A stretch of DNA of 64,000 nucleotides from Diadema setosum (taxonomy: Eukaryota > Echinodermata > Echinoidea > Diadematoida > Diadematidae), in contig NW_027307655.1 in NCBI RefSeq assembly GCF_964275005.1, forward strand, positions 364,501 to 428,500, given 5' to 3'. Numbering within the stretch: position 1 is the first letter of the stretch; the number at the start of each line of letters is the position of its first letter. The translations under genes and the position numbers were made by a program. This document shows positions 49,527-62,965 of the stretch, in pieces. The notes under the pieces were generated by a model. That model saw only the letters and a program-made list of their open reading frames with translations. It was not told where the DNA came from and ran no database searches.

Positions 49527-50550
49527 TATTGTGACGGTTTTTGAAATAAGAATAATGCTGCATACGATTATGTTGTACGTGTACCACTATTCACCTATAT
49601 TCGCCATGTGTATTCACGAAGCCTGTTTGACCCCTTCGATGTGATTGTTAAATGCTGACACCATCATGTTTCGAACTGCTATGCTGACACCATCATGTTT
49701 CGAACTGCTACAGTTTCATCTAATAATGCATCCCTGATCTGATTCTCCATCCATAGAACTAGTTCGGCCCGATACCAAATAGCTGGTCCAGTTGCATACT
49801 CACTAGATCGGTCCGCCTTGATTCTAAAATCGCCCTCCTTTGACCAAGCTTGAATGTAGACCAGACCGACTTGATCTCAAAAAGATATAGGTCATGACCC
49901 AGTTATACATCCACGCGCCTCTGCCTTCTTTGAGAAGGTGGATGACCCAGTTACACATCGTTCGCATGGTAGCTGGATCGCCCAGCTTTATGGCACGCGA
50001 CATCCCAGATCGTATATAAACGTCTGTTTTGGTAATTACAAGAAGAGAAGGGAAGAGAAGAGAAAAATATTCCCTTTACGCTCTGCTTTTACGAGACTGG
50101 ACTAGGAGCGAGTAGTTCGAGACCGCACGATGTGTTAGCCCTTTTAATGTCTCGCTGTTACATATGTGATGTTGTTTTGACGCTCGTCTTTTCAGTACGT
50201 GATGTCTTCTTTTAATAAAATACGAATAAAGTGAACTCGATACTTCTCTTGTTATTAATTCAACTCTCCTCTACGACGAATTGTATGGGATATGCGTGTG
50301 CGTGAAATCACAATTTGAACCCTCGCCATCCATGACATGCATCCACAACTCTCACCACGAACGCACCCAGAAAAATCGTCGCAATGGTGTCAGGATAGCA
50401 GTTCGAAACATGATGGTGTCAGCATTTAACAATCACATCGAAGGGGTCAAACAGGCTTCGTGAATACACATGGCGAATATAGGTGAATAGTGGTACACGT
50501 ACAACATAATCGTATGCAGCATTATTCTTATTTCAAAAACCGTCACAGTA
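49527..50550. mobile_element. 1.02-kb element with long terminal inverted repeats
   Basis: TATTGTGACGGTTTTTGAAA at the left is mirrored by TTTCAAAAACCGTCACAGTA at the right. The arms run about 150 bp (to the GACACCATCATGTTTCGAAC segment, which is tandemly doubled on the left at about 49654-49710). The interior includes a GAAGAG-rich tract and AATAAA signals at about 50212-50230. No protein is seen. Confidence 0.75.
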
Positions 50551-51114
50551 TTTACAAACACACCTTGTAAAAACGAGCAAGCATCCTGAGAAAGATTTGA
50601 TTTTTGTCTCTATTCCATAAGGACCCATTTATAGAGAAAAAATGAAATAATATCAGCGTTTATGTACTTGATTAAAACTATTCGTGTACAACAAAGAAAT
50701 GTCACCAACAGTGAAAAAATGGTATTTATACATTTTGATTCGAACTATTTGTAAAAATAGATACCAATGGCCGACAACATGCCATGTCAATGCATGAATA
50801 TGTATTTAACGCATTGGAAGATTCAGGCACAAATATTCTCTTTAATGATTGGCATTAACAAAATAATCGTCATTAATATTTCGTGGATATCTTAATTAAG
50901 CCTACCACAAGAACTATATGCAGTCTAATGCTATGTAAATTACCAGTAATGCTGAATAACGGTTTCCTCTTTGTCAAGACAGCGAAGGTGGAATCTTGCC
51001 TGCGTGGTTTGCGTTGCCGGGTCATGGCATCAACACATTCTCTTATTTTCATTATCCATTCTTCTCTTATATGCATTCGTTTTTCTCATTCTTTTTTTTT
51101 TCTCTATCTCTCTC

Positions 51115-51120
51115 TTTATT
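51115..51120 (-). promoter_or_regulatory. Candidate polyadenylation signal of receptor C
   Basis: AATAAA on the minus strand about 120 bases after the receptor C stop codon. Confidence 0.5.
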
Positions 51121-51237
51121 ACGTTATTGTTTCCTTGCGTATCATTTGTTATAATTGCATAAAACTTATGTTTCCTATTTAGCCTCAAAACGGGGTGCAA
51201 GAACTCAATTTTCTTCTTCAGTTGAGAGAAGACTTCT

Positions 51238-51450
51238 TCAACGGATGATTTTGGTTGAGTAAAACCGGGCTTCATGTCGACGGTCTAAGGATGAGCAGCC
51301 TGGAGACATCTTTGTAAATTCCGTTGGTGGTGGAATAATATTCGGCTCGAGTGAACTGTGCTCCAAAGGAGTATCGTAATAATTTTCAGGCTCGCGCAAT
51401 GTTGTCTCTTGGGTCACTTCTTCTTGGTCTTCAGTTATTGTCAAGTAATC
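51238..51450 (-). CDS. Receptor C exon 7: cytoplasmic tail part 2 and stop
   Basis: 213 nt, phase 0 in (acceptor TTTTGCAG), TGA at 51238-51240. Encodes 70 residues with DYLTITEDQEE, REPENYYDTPLE and RFYSTKIIR. Tyrosines in YxxI and YxxP contexts suggest SH2-dependent signalling, although a strict ITIM residue at Y-2 is absent. Confidence 0.78.
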   Translation of the reverse strand, partial: DYLTITEDQEEVTQETTLREPENYYDTPLEHSSLEPNIIPPPTEFTKMSPGCSSLDRRHEARFYSTKIIR

Positions 51451-54400
51451 CTGCAAAATAGTGAAATGGAACCCCACATTACTCTTTACTCGGAAACACG
51501 TGTATCGTCGATTCTGTTGAACTCATTGTTATGTTTATACTTTCAAAATTGTGATTATGATACTATGAATTGCATGTTGGTTTTTTGTTTTTTTAATTCT
51601 GTTGCCAGATACACGTGTTGTTATTTTTCATATATGAATTCCTTGAAAAAAAAAAATGCACAAATGAAATTGAGCTGAACTGAACTGAACTAAACATTAA
51701 TACAGTGTGGACATGATCGTCATAACAAGACGGTGATGTTTACTGAGATGTACGATTTTATGGGGATTAGATATATAAATACATAGTTATATCAAAATAT
51801 AATTACTTCTATCGTTGTCAAATCTTGTTTACAACGTACCCTACATATGAAGAAAAAGCAAGAACTTAAAAACGGAATTGATCTATTTTTCGAAAGTGTA
51901 CATAATAAAACTGAAAAAACAATTTTTTTTTTCAAAATTTTGGGTGAAAGTTAGGAAAAAGAAAGAAAGGCCACGAGGAAGGCAATAAACAGCCTTGCTT
52001 GTAAGAAGACTATTACAAGAAAATCATATAGAATTGAGCTCCGTTACCAACAGTATTACAAAAAAAAAAATCAAATTATCACCAAATAGAATGATATCAA
52101 CTAAATATTTACAAGATTATATCACACCATTTATTCTGCATGTGTTATATTAATATTTGTGTGTTTTGAGTAGACCTAAAATGGTGCTTTTATATAGGCA
52201 ATGAGAAGTATTGTGGTGAGTCTTCGTTTACAGTTTGATGTGCGCATGGGAAAGTATCAAACAATCACACTCACAAAGATTATGAAAAATTGAAATTGGT
52301 ATAAAAGGTATCTTTCTGGGAGGCGAGGGGTAAACAGAAACTTAAGGGAGCGTAATTTGTGCAAATACTTTAAAGAACAAGTTCACCTTCATAGACATGT
52401 GGGTGGAGTGAATGCAGCAATATTAGTAGAACACATCAGTGAGAATTTGAGCAAAATCGGACAATCCGTTAAAAAGTTATGAATTTTTGAAGTTTCTGCT
52501 CAGTCACGGCTGGATGAAAAGACTACTATAGCTTGTGATGTCACATGAGTACAACGATATAAAGAAAGAATAAAGAAAATTCAGCATATTTCCATTTTTC
52601 TCGCATAACAATAGAACACTCGACTTCTCTCTTTCAGAAGGCAGGGGGAATAATACTACCCTTAAAATACATCAGTAGCAAGTCGAAGAAATGTGCACTT
52701 CATGAAAAAGGTGAAGCTTTGTGAAATTCTCTTTGTATTTTCCTTAAATAGTTGTACGCATGTGACATCATACACTGTAGTAGTCTTCTCTTCCAGCAGT
52801 GACTGCGCGGATACTTAAAATATTCGTAACTTTTGAACGGATTGTCCAATTTTCCTCAAACTTTCACTGATGTGTTCTACTAATATTGCTGCATTCTCTC
52901 AATCCTTATGTTTATGAAAGTGGACTTGTCCTTTAGTAGGCGAAATGGATGGCATATACGAGAAATAAACTTACAAAAAGCTTTTATTGTTAAAGTACCT
53001 TTTGTTGTTAAAGTTCGTATCACGTAATACCACACATGACAAAAGGTTTACTATGAACATATCATTCTTTAACTAACGAAATATGAAATACTTGTGGTGA
53101 CTGAAGCAGTCATATTTTTTTTTCCACTGGCTTGACGAGATGCATGTGAATGTGATCCCTTGATTTTTTAGCTTTTTATTTGTTGACAAAAAGAACACAA
53201 TGAAAGTAAGAATACAATTTTAGTATAATGCTGAGCGTCTTTTTTTTTTTTGAGGTAATATTATCCCATCTACTCAAATTGGCTGTTTTTCAGGTTTAAA
53301 TACTTTAAAATGCCATAATTTGAATATTGTAACATTGAGAAGAAGTTTATGACATATTACAAACTGAATGTCAAATAAGTCTTAAGCCTTTTTTTTTTTT
53401 TTTTTTTGGTGACTTAACATCTGTTTGCAGTATAATTTGTTATCCACAGTTGTACCAAAGAACTTTGGGCAGATGATAATTATGTCTACCTAATTTTCAA
53501 GAATTCCCGTAATATACAACACCGTTTTACAAACGTCAATCTATAAAACAAGTATAATGTCCTAATACAATTTGACATTATAACATTACAAGAAAATTTC
53601 TTGGATTTTATTCACTCATCTGAATATGACTTAGAACATATTTCGTTGACAAAATGCAATCGTAATGATATCACTTTTTTTGTCGCCAAAAAAATAGCAC
53701 GGGTGAAAACATTCATTGATATAAAAGTGTTCTGTACTCCATTCAGTCATATTTATTTGCTACCAGACCGTTACCTGTATAATGTCATTTTATTTTTGTT
53801 TGAATGCCCCAGATTGACATTTCAACTATATTAAAAAAAGATAGTCTTGATTTGGAAATTTAGAAAAAAAAATTGTACCTAGAGTATGTATAGAAAAGAG
53901 TTATTTAAAATAATGAGGCAATGTTTTGTCTTCCATTTGAATAATGGAATAATCTTAGCAATTTCCATAGTGCGGTGGACAATGTCAATCACTTTGGAAA
54001 CATATTAAGCTATTCTGCTAATTATTTTAAAAAGTGGTAAACTATAGTGAACTGTCAAAACTGGCACTCTTCAGTTTGTTGGGGTTTTTTTTCGGTTTTG
54101 TTAAGATATAGAGGCAATGACACTGATGTCATTTCTAAATGTTTGTAGAATTCAAACAATATTGTCAGGATTATTGTCACCTAGGCAAACTTTTTTGAGG
54201 GGACTTAAAAGGGAAAAATACTGTAAGGATTAATTGTTTAAATCCTTCATCATCAAAGCTTAGGTGTAGTTCGGAAGTGATATTATTGCTTAATGAGGCC
54301 TATTTGAAACAGTGAAGTATAATCATTTTCAATCTTAAATGTTAGCGATGATGTTAATGTCATGGAACTCACCCTTTCGATAGATCGCTCTTGATGTGAA

Positions 54401-56385
54401 TCAAAAACCTTTGTCGTCACGACAGCCGGAGAGAGCGCACTGGGATAATCTTGAAGTTCTCCACTGGGTTTCATTGGTAGAGGACGTCTTCTCTTTCCAA
54501 AGGATGTAATATGAATGGGCTTTACATACTCTGCCGTCACGGTTTCTTCAAAATGACAACACCGCCCTAGTATAATGTACGAAAATGAGTCAACATGTTG
54601 TCAAAAGAAAATCGGACTCTTATTGACTAATGTACAATTTGCAACTTTTATTGTATGTTTGTTTTTTTCGTCTTGATACGTTGGCAAATTGTGAGGAGAT
54701 ACAAGTCTACACTTTCAAACAGCATTTGGCAAACAATATTACAAACAAGCCTACTTGGCAACGGATAATGATTTTAAAAAGCGTTTTTGTTTGTAGTAAA
54801 GGTACATAAGCCTTCACGTTGAAAAAAAAAAAATATGATTTTAATGTTACAATAATCATAAGACAGATACTAAATGTTATTATACACATTTCAGGAGACA
54901 TGCACATTTAACTGAACGTCTTTTCACTTGATAACTACTGATATATGAGTATTTTCTTATATACCAACCCCTTCGAAGGAAAACGATCGTGACAATGACA
55001 CAAAGGACGCCTGCGGTAGTTCCAGCTCCAAAGATAATGGCTAAAATCCATCGCCTTTCTAGAGTCATTGTAGTGTGGATTAAGATCAAGAAAGTTATGC
55101 AAACTGACGAGTACGTGCAGTGGGATCGTTTAAATTTCAAAAAACATTCTTGTCATATGGGATTATAATAAATTTAAAATCAGGGAATTTAAAATGAAAT
55201 AAAGCTGTCCAATATAGTATCGTTCTCGATAATCATTATCTCTAATATCCTGAACGCATCAACTGTATGGGGAAAAAAAAGTTCAGAAACTGCGCGCAAT
55301 ATCGTCAAGGTAAAAAAATTATATATATAAGTAGAAACATTTCCGTGCTGGTTGCCCTGTGATCAGTCACAGAACATGCAACAGATGATTAATAATTTGC
55401 GCATGCCCAACATATTACAGAATACTGTGTCTAAATGTGTCGCATAGGAAAGTTGAGGGTATTAAATTTTAGTTTCATGTGCTTGGTTATTGTACATCAA
55501 AATTGAGCGAACAAATATGCTTTTTTGTGTTAGGTTTACTATGGCTTTCCTAGTTAGATCGACAAACTTTGTAATCGACAAATTTTGTAATGTATTTCGT
55601 AAGCACGACATTATCTTCTCTTCTTTCACTATAGGCTGCGCTCTCTTGAGGCATCAATCATTTTTACTGCGTACTGTATTCCATACATGCCCTCGTCCTC
55701 ACGGTTACAATCTGTTCCGCTGGAAAGCAGCTCGACAATGTATCACTTTCGAAGACGCTTGGCTAATTGTCTCTGTGTCTTTCGCTCTTGGTGTATGCAT
55801 CAAAATGATTTAAGCTTTTCTCTCTCTCTCTCTCTCTTCCTCTTTTCCCTGTTATTTGTTCCCTTTTTTGACACTTTTGCTTTCTTTTTTGTTATTCCCC
55901 ACTTTCTTAGTTTCCCGCATTCTTTGTACTCGTAAGTTTTTCACCCCCTCCCTTTCTCCACCTTTCCCTCAGAGGTACCCACACGATACAAGCATCATAG
56001 TCTTTTGAGTGGGTACCTCCACTTTTTTTCTTCGCAGAGTGTAGAGTGTATGTATATTTCTTGTACTAATCATGCAGACATGAATATGTTGTTAATCCTG
56101 TCTGGTTATCTATATTTTCAACGACTCGCATGCCAAATTCACAATATTGTTTCCTGTACTTTCTGTTGAAAAAGATAAGTGAAAATAAATTTTGAATTTG
56201 AATTTGAATTTGAATTTTAATTTAACAATAACTGAATGCACATTTTTTGAGGTTATACAATTTATGCAGCTGTGCGGAATATGTTCTGTTTAAAAGTATC
56301 TTTGTAGTTTTCGAGCGCTCAAGTGACCTTTAATGAAATCATGGATATTGCAGATACATTTTCTAATACTTAGTGCTTTGTTTAG

Positions 56386-56431
<46 letters not shown>

Positions 56432-57018
56432 TAAGACTGCATCTTCGTTATGACTGCGTTCTGACCTTGAGTTATGAGGCAAAATAGATAATGATGCTAT
56501 AACTTTTGGCAGTGTTGACTCTAAAATGTTTATGGCCGAAAGAGTGTGGCAGAAATTCATCCTGTGGTTGCATTATGATTTAATTGAGTGGATTTGATTT
56601 GTCATTTAGTTGTTGTAATCAGAAAATTGTAGATAATAGCAAAAGTTAATAGTAAAACATAATATCCTGTCTCTATATATGACTGACTGTTAAACCGGAG
56701 CAGTGTGCATTAGGCAGAATATTTATGGCTCTCAGTAGTAAGGCCATTTATCTATGGCTTTTACAAATCCATACGTTTTGAGCCTAACCCTATATCGGTA
56801 ACATCCTTGTCTGCAGTCACATTGTAAAGCACAAACTATTATAACCTAGCTTCATGGAGATGCACGTAGTAAAGGTCTCACACTGTCAATACAACTGATA
56901 GACAAAAGATGCTAAATGAGAAAAATCACTTTAATACAACACGGAATACAGATCCCTTGTCGCGTTTTGAAGGAAAATCCCTCATAGCCCACATTTATTT
57001 AGCTTCTGACAGCCATTT

Positions 57019-57053
<35 letters not shown>

Positions 57054-60000
57054 AACAGATTCAGCTTAACATTTTCAGCGAAATACTGAACACGAATGGT
57101 GCTTGGGCTGTCCCACTTTACTTTGACAGATTTATATTACTGTTTGAATGTTCAATAGATCGTTATCATGTGTCAGGTTGCGATGTGCAGAGCTGTATGA
57201 CTCACGGCGTATTATTAAACTAGAATGATACGCACGGAAAGTGGGATGAAGGAGACGTGTAATTTGCATAGATATACATTTCAACATTCATTTATGAATA
57301 TTCCGCATCATCCGATTACGAGCACAAAAAGAAATGATGTATGTGCGTGATGAGACATTCTTGCAACTTATATGTGATGGACGTACAAGAAAATGTAAAT
57401 GGCAAGAACGTCTACCCCTCAATTTTTACGTACCTTGTTTATCTTCAGAAAATGCAACCGTGCGCTCTGCAAAGCCAAACTTGTTTCTTGCACTGCATGT
57501 GTACTCTCTGGGTGCATCTTCCCCGTTGGGGATACCAGCCAAACTAAGCCTACTCTCAATGACACTATTGAAAGGACTCACAGATGCATCGGTTGTATTA
57601 GGAGTGTCAATGAAATGGTATCCTATCGATGTCCAGTTCACAGTGGCGGCTGGGTGTGCTTCTACGACGCACAATAAATGCTTTTGCTTTCTAATATCCG
57701 TCTGCTCGGTAGAGACAACAGTCAGTTCCTTGATGTTTGGAGGATCTGCGTCAAAAGTATACATAAATCAAAATTTAATGTTTTTGATACGTAGAGAAGA
57801 GAACATGATTGACGATTTGAAGTGAATTGCAGGGAAATGAACCGCTATCGAGTTATCGTTTAATAAGAAGTCAATCTAATGAATTGACAGCCTGCGGTCA
57901 TATTCACTACATAGGAATTTAGAACTTGTACCATTGTTTATAGCGGAGAGTTGTTACGAGATCATGATAGCCTTACATATCCTGCTGCGTAGTTCTACAT
58001 GTCAAGTATCTCCATTTCCAAGTAACAGTATAGTCCTCCAAACTCTTCCAGCAAAACATCGTCTCCCATCATCGACAGTCAGAACATCTACCAAAGCAAT
58101 ACAGCCTACCCCTCCCCCCATCCACAAACAGGCCTCATGGGCACTCAGCTTTGGTTGTACATGTACATTGTATTGTACCTTCGTTATTAAACATATAAAA
58201 GAGATAACAGGAAGTTCCAATATCATACCATTTCCTGCGATATCCGTGAGTTATAAATTAAGTATGGAAGAATACGTGCACAAATGCACACACGTATATA
58301 CACACGGATACACTTACAATATACATGGATGATTGCATTCTTTCGTCGCACAGGTGGTATACCATTGTCCGACTGACACATATATCTTCCGGATATGCTC
58401 CTATCGATGCTTTTGAATGACAACGTTGAAAATCCATAGCCGCTATTAATAGGACTTGCTGTCCCTTCTCTCGTCCAACTAACCACTGGAAGTGGGAAGC
58501 CGGATGAAGAGCAGTTGACAGCAAACTGTTGAAGTGGTGACACTTCCGACAAATCTGTAAGATTTGACCAATTCAATTGTACATTCGACGAGGTACCTGT
58601 CAAATTAAGAAACACAATTTAGAAAAAAACAGATATCATACTTACATTTTTTTTTAACACTAAATTCATTGAATCCATTCTTCGTGTAACTATCAAATCA
58701 TTTGTTTGTTTAGTCATTTCTTTATGCATATAAATATTTATTTATGCGTCGTTATTTATTTGTTTAAATGCATTTATTCATTTCATTCATCTACATTTCT
58801 ATTTCTCATGCGCCATTGCGCCAACGGATGTCTATCATCAGCAGATCCACATTTAAGCACTGCATAATCATGTCGGTGGATCTTAACCGACTGCAGTGTA
58901 TATAATATCACAAAGTAATATTATCATATTGTTTTCTCTTTCTTAACAAGAAATCACCTTAGTTATTTTTCATTTTTAGACTGGGAACGGGGAAACAAAA
59001 CATTTTTTTTTTTGTATCTAGATACACATCATTACTCGTTCCAAGTTCCAACTAGGATTGAACACTACAAGATAAGAGCGTTGTCATTCCGTGAAATTCG
59101 TTTGAGATACGAAAGCTAGAGTCTGAGATACGAAAGATAAAGTCGATGAGATTTCACTTTGATGACATTTTGGTAGGTCCTATCAGGCTTTGCTGAAATT
59201 AGTTGAGGAGGAGCCTTTTCAGTCCCGAGGACAGTTGTAGCATCACGTCTTCCTTACAGTAAACACGATACTTTTTGGACCAAAGGCTTTTCAACAGCAG
59301 TGAGCAACCATAGTAGGATGTTATTACATTTGATTTTATAGCAACTGATTTATAGAGACATATAAAAGAAAGCGAGGGCTAAAGTCCATGTTTGGGGTAA
59401 GTCTCCACGTCGCTTTTTACGGGTAGTGGATGGACTTTGCCATTTCACCTCCCCCCTCCTCAAAAACAAAGAAAAATAAATGCTTGTTACTAATTACCTC
59501 GACGATATGGAAGGCATATGGAAGTCATAATGTGCTTTTGTAACACATGGTGTCAGGTATTCAGAGTAAAAAGTACCAATGCATCGGCATTTTGTTTTTC
59601 ATAAATTCAGTAGTTTCTCTCAAATAAGGAAGTTCCGAAGTTTAGACCGCTTCGATTCAGTTTAGTGTTATTCTTGTTGGTCGATTTTATCTAATGTGTG
59701 ATTTTAGCTTTTAGCATTATGTACATGTACCACAATTTGTAGTTCTTGTTTGAATGCTTATAGTAACTTTAAGAACTTATTCCTTCACGGTTGCAATGAT
59801 GTATATTTCCAAAATACTGTGCGATGGGTGACGTATGCCGTAAGTCATTACACGGACCAGGACGATGCTAACCAATCAATTTCAGCTGAGAAACGGCGCT
59901 CATTATATCTGTGTCTACGTAAATCTGGCACAGATAAAGTCCTTCGTCTTGAGCCGATACGGGTGCAATGGTAAGACTGCTGGTTGTTCGACTCCTATCG

Positions 60001-61302
60001 AGCCGCAGCTGAAAACGTCCTCTCGATTTTTCTGATTCCTTGGGTCCACATCTGATAACCCTTGCCCCGTTCAAAGACCAGGAGAGAACGTATGATGCAG
60101 AGCTCGGATATGAAAAGTTGCAATGGAGGACCGCTGTGTCTCCGACACGCACGGAGACAACGTCGTCCGTTGATACTCCGGACTGCACTGATGATGTAAC
60201 TGATAGAGAGAGGGGGGTGGGGTGGGGAGAGAGACGTAAGAGGGAGGGGGACAGGGAAAAAGAGGGGAAAAGACAGAGAAATTACATACATTTGAATTAT
60301 TACAATAGAAACAGAGATTACAGGAATTCAGTACATGCATTCACATGCAGGTTTGTTTCTTTGTTTGTTGTTGTTTTTTGGATGACATATGAACTTGTAT
60401 TTTGATAACAAGTAAAGGTTACAGCATTAACTGTGGAGAACACTTTATAGGAGATAAACCTTACATATCCTGCATTCACTGAAAATAATCCGTGTGGTAT
60501 CCTGTCTAAATCTCAATTTTACATGGACTGCTGTCCACTTTCCAAATTATCTGAACGGTTTTTTTTTTTGTTTTTTTTCTGTCGTCCAAATTTAAAGGTA
60601 ACAGAGTCACGATGGGCAGTATGGCCTACACACAGACATACTCACACAGACACACACACACACACGCATATGGTTTTGCAAAAGAAAATTCGCTGAACAT
60701 GTACTTTATTTTTTGTTTCAAATTTTGCAACTTGTATGCCAAAAAAAAAATGTCTATATTTGGAAGCCCCAACAACCACAAATCAAATGAACTAAAACCA
60801 AAGGTAGCACATGTTTTCTTCCCTCCAATAGAGAATGAAGCAATGAGACTACCCTAGTAGTGGTTCTTGTGAGGAGAATCTTATTGATTAAATATCTATT
60901 GGAAAATGTTTGAATCTAACGCCTGTTACACTATTTTATGTTTGTAATATTAACTTGTTTCTATATCGTCTTTATCAAAAATTCCTTTGTGCTGAAAGAA
61001 TATTTGAGGATTGGTGCCAGCTGGTAGTTAATTGTTAAAGTATTTCATTGTTTGTTTCAAGAAAACATTTTCTCCTATTATAACGTAAGCTCTTGGAACT
61101 GACTACTTGAACATTCATTTAGACGGAAATCCGAATTATAACTAATGGTACAGGCTAGTCAGAAAATGAAAACGATTGCAATAACTCAAGTTGCTATCAT
61201 TATTACAGTTAACCTCGAAGGATTTAATCAGTGTTAAGACAGAAACTCACCCGATAGCATCAGGATAGGGAGACATATTAGAAACTTCGAATAGTCACCC
61301 AT
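51238..61302 (-). CDS. Receptor C: three-Ig-domain type I membrane protein with tyrosine-rich tail (gene model)
   Basis: Seven exons on the minus strand: 61302-61251 (signal), 60187-59873 (Ig-V), 58596-58318 (Ig), 57745-57434 (Ig), 55058-54969 (membrane), 54566-54373 and 51450-51238 (tail). The total is 1455 nt, 484 residues, with no frame conflict at any junction. A V-C2-C2-type ectodomain with one membrane pass is the plan of nectin, JAM and other adhesion or immune IgSF receptors, but no specific orthologue can be named. The tail has possible SH2 sites (EYVKPI, DYLTI, NYYDTP) and an SH3 site (RPLPMKP), so signalling is likely. It is more distant from A and B than they are from each other. 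Confidence 0.85.
52372..52934. mobile_element. Foldback element in receptor C last intron
   Basis: AAAGAACAAGTTCACCTTCA at the left and its inverse TGAAAGTGGACTTGTCCTTT at the right; arms of about 200 bp include GCAGCAATATTAGTAGAACA in both orientations. No coding content. Confidence 0.85.
54373..54566 (-). CDS. Receptor C exon 6: cytoplasmic tail part 1
   Basis: 194 nt, phase 1 in (acceptor ATACTAG) and phase 0 out (strong donor GTGAGT). It starts GRCCHFEETV, where the paired Cys next to the membrane could be palmitoylated. It continues with EYVKPI (YxxP) and KRRRPLPMKP, containing a class I SH3 motif RPLPMKP. These are motif matches only. Confidence 0.75.
54969..55058 (-). CDS. Receptor C exon 5: transmembrane segment
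   Basis: 90 nt, phase 1-1 (acceptor ACTCTAG, donor GTTGGT). ERRW, then ILAIIFGAGTTAGVLCVIVT and IVFLRR: one membrane helix with a GxGxxxG-like motif and a basic stop-transfer. Confidence 0.82.
56184..56218 (+). repeat. (TTGAAT)n tail after AATAAA, likely 3' end of a non-LTR retroposon
   Basis: AATAAATTTTGAATTTGAAT and further units. A polyadenylation signal followed by a short tandem tail is typical of the 3' end of a LINE or SINE; its body (perhaps from about 55620) could not be identified. Confidence 0.4.
56387..56429. repeat. (AC)n microsatellite
   Basis: Uninterrupted AC run in an intron of receptor C; a GT run also lies at 57018-57050. Confidence 0.95.
57434..57745 (-). CDS. Receptor C exon 4: third Ig domain
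   Basis: 312 nt, phase 1-1 (acceptor GACGCAG, donor GTACGT). HLLCVVEAHPAATVNWTSIG and APREYTCSARNKFGFAERTV show the Cys-Trp-Cys core. The final SEDKQ leads into the membrane exon. Confidence 0.88.
58318..58596 (-). CDS. Receptor C exon 3: second Ig domain
   Basis: 279 nt, phase 1-1 (acceptor TTGACAG, donor GTAAGT). FAVNCSSSGFPLPVVSWTRE and SIDRSISGRYMCQSDNG give the Cys-Trp-Cys core of a C2/I-set domain. N-glycosylation sites NWS, NLT and NCS. Confidence 0.88.
59873..60187 (-). CDS. Receptor C exon 2: Ig V-set domain
   Basis: 315 nt, phase 1-1 (acceptor CATCAG, donor GTTAGC). VGDTAVLHC (B strand), YVLSWSLNG (C strand with Trp), SSLTIAPVSAQDEGLYLCQI (E-F strands with Asp, Tyr and Cys). A conventional V domain without the extra Cys pair of receptors A and B. 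Confidence 0.9.
61251..61302 (-). CDS. Receptor C exon 1: signal peptide
   Basis: MGDYSKFLICLPILMLS plus G before donor GTGAGT (phase 1); the G joins TG of the next exon to make Val. Typical signal-peptide core. The TATAATATG at about 61350 may belong to the promoter, though it is close to the ATG. Confidence 0.8.
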
Positions 61303-61783
61303 CTTGTCCTTCGAATATGTCGCTTTTTATGAGCAATGAGCATATTATACAGCCTGTTGATGTCGCGGTAAGTGATAATTAATACAGTGGAGTTACAGAC
61401 GTTCCCGTTATTGTACATTGTAGACAGTCGAGCGAAACTGTAGTCCACAGTGTCTGTGGCACACTATCTGTTTTGATTTAATCTATCCCTGCCACAGTTT
61501 CAAAGCTGTTACAGTAATTAGCTAGCTAAAAGCAGGGTAATTTATAGTCCGGCTGTCAAGTTAGTTATGAAGGCAGGTCTTGGGAAAGCTGTCAGGAACA
61601 AAGTGTTTTATTATGTACATGTCGCAAACTACTTTCAGTTTCTTGTACTGTTATGGGTTTAATCTTGGTACTCGAGGCTGAACCTCGTTTTACCGTCGGC
61701 CCACTGTGTTTTGATGGATATTCCCTATGTATATGAGAGTGCAGAAATCGAAACAACATGCAACACTTATATTCTTGAGGATG

Positions 61784-61784
<1 letters not shown>

Positions 61785-61831
<47 letters not shown>

Positions 61832-61835
61832 TATT
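61785..61835. repeat. (TA)n microsatellite
   Basis: About 50 bp of nearly pure TA upstream of receptor C. Confidence 0.9.
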
Positions 61836-62759
61836 CTTTTGGGTTAGGATGGTCTTCAAGGTGATCACCAAAATTTCCAATGATTAGATATTTCCTTATA
61901 ATAATGGTAGATTTTTACCTACCAAAAAGGTTTTACTTTATTACGAAAGTACTTAATTTGAATTAGCTGGATGATGCTGCAGCGGCTATATTGCAACTTT
62001 TCGTTTTGAGATATTCAAAACGGCCTCAGAAGAACAACCCCATGACCTTCGAAAAGGCTTTATATAGGCCTACTATTTTCTGTCATTGAGTTTGAAAATT
62101 CTAAGAAATTGTTAAATGTTTAAGTTTTGATTTTTAAAAATGATTCCTATGTAGTCTTGCCCTGTGAGTTTTTACCCAAACTAAACACTGATAACTTTTT
62201 TTTATGTCCATTTTTTTTTCCATTTAAACATTATGCTGTAAAGCAACTATTATCCGGGAAAAAGAAGCCAATGGGATGGGGGATAGGGCATAATGAATGG
62301 ATCACAATTATTTATCCTTCAATAATTTGTGATATCTTACTGGTTATATAAACGTTTGGTCTTATTTTGAATGTAAGACGTAATTCAATTTTATATCGTT
62401 TTAGGTTATTCATTTATCTGATATCCTATTATATCCCTTTATATTACAATTATTGTTTTAACTTATTTTTGTTTTATGTTATTGTTTTAACTTGCATTGT
62501 ATACTTTTGTACTGTATGTATTTTATTGTTATGAACAGAAACATTGTATTGCTCAAAATGTCTTTCAAATTGTGAAATGAATTATAATCTTCTTATGCAA
62601 TAGAGGGCTCTTTTGAAATGCAGTTTTATGTACTGAAGAGACTACATTGTATAAAGAACTCAGAATAAATAAATCTGTATAATGTCAGAATGCATCGTAA
62701 CCAAATACATGCATTTGACAAAGAGTCAACAGAAAGTAGAGTAGAACAATCCGCTTCAA
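61836..62759. other. Intergenic; nothing recognised
   Basis: AT-rich, with short plus-strand open frames lacking domain content or splice support. Confidence 0.4.
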
Positions 62760-62965
62760 TTTATTTCGACAAAATGAAAATTGATAGTAAATATATACAT
62801 TTTCATTTTAATTTCTGCCTTGTTTTTTTCGATACAATGTATTGAAAATCATTACACACAAAATCATATGAGGTATTACGTTCCTTTTACTGCACCTTGT
62901 AGTATATCATTAGAAGTGACAATAAACTTTATAATACACAAAACAACTCCAGATAATAATAATGA

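Larger units (their letters stand above)
44570..51114. other. Intergenic region between receptors B and C
   Basis: Holds a GC-rich short repeat (44935-45096), a CA microsatellite (45310-45361), a GAAGAG MITE (46389-46635) and a 1-kb TIR element (49527-50550). Open frames at 45570-45957, 47080-47286 and 47441-47743 have no recognisable domain or convincing splice context. Confidence 0.45.

Noticed and set aside
57934..58332. 132-aa plus-strand open frame
   Set aside because: Overlaps an intron and the edge of an Ig exon of receptor C on the other strand; no domain.
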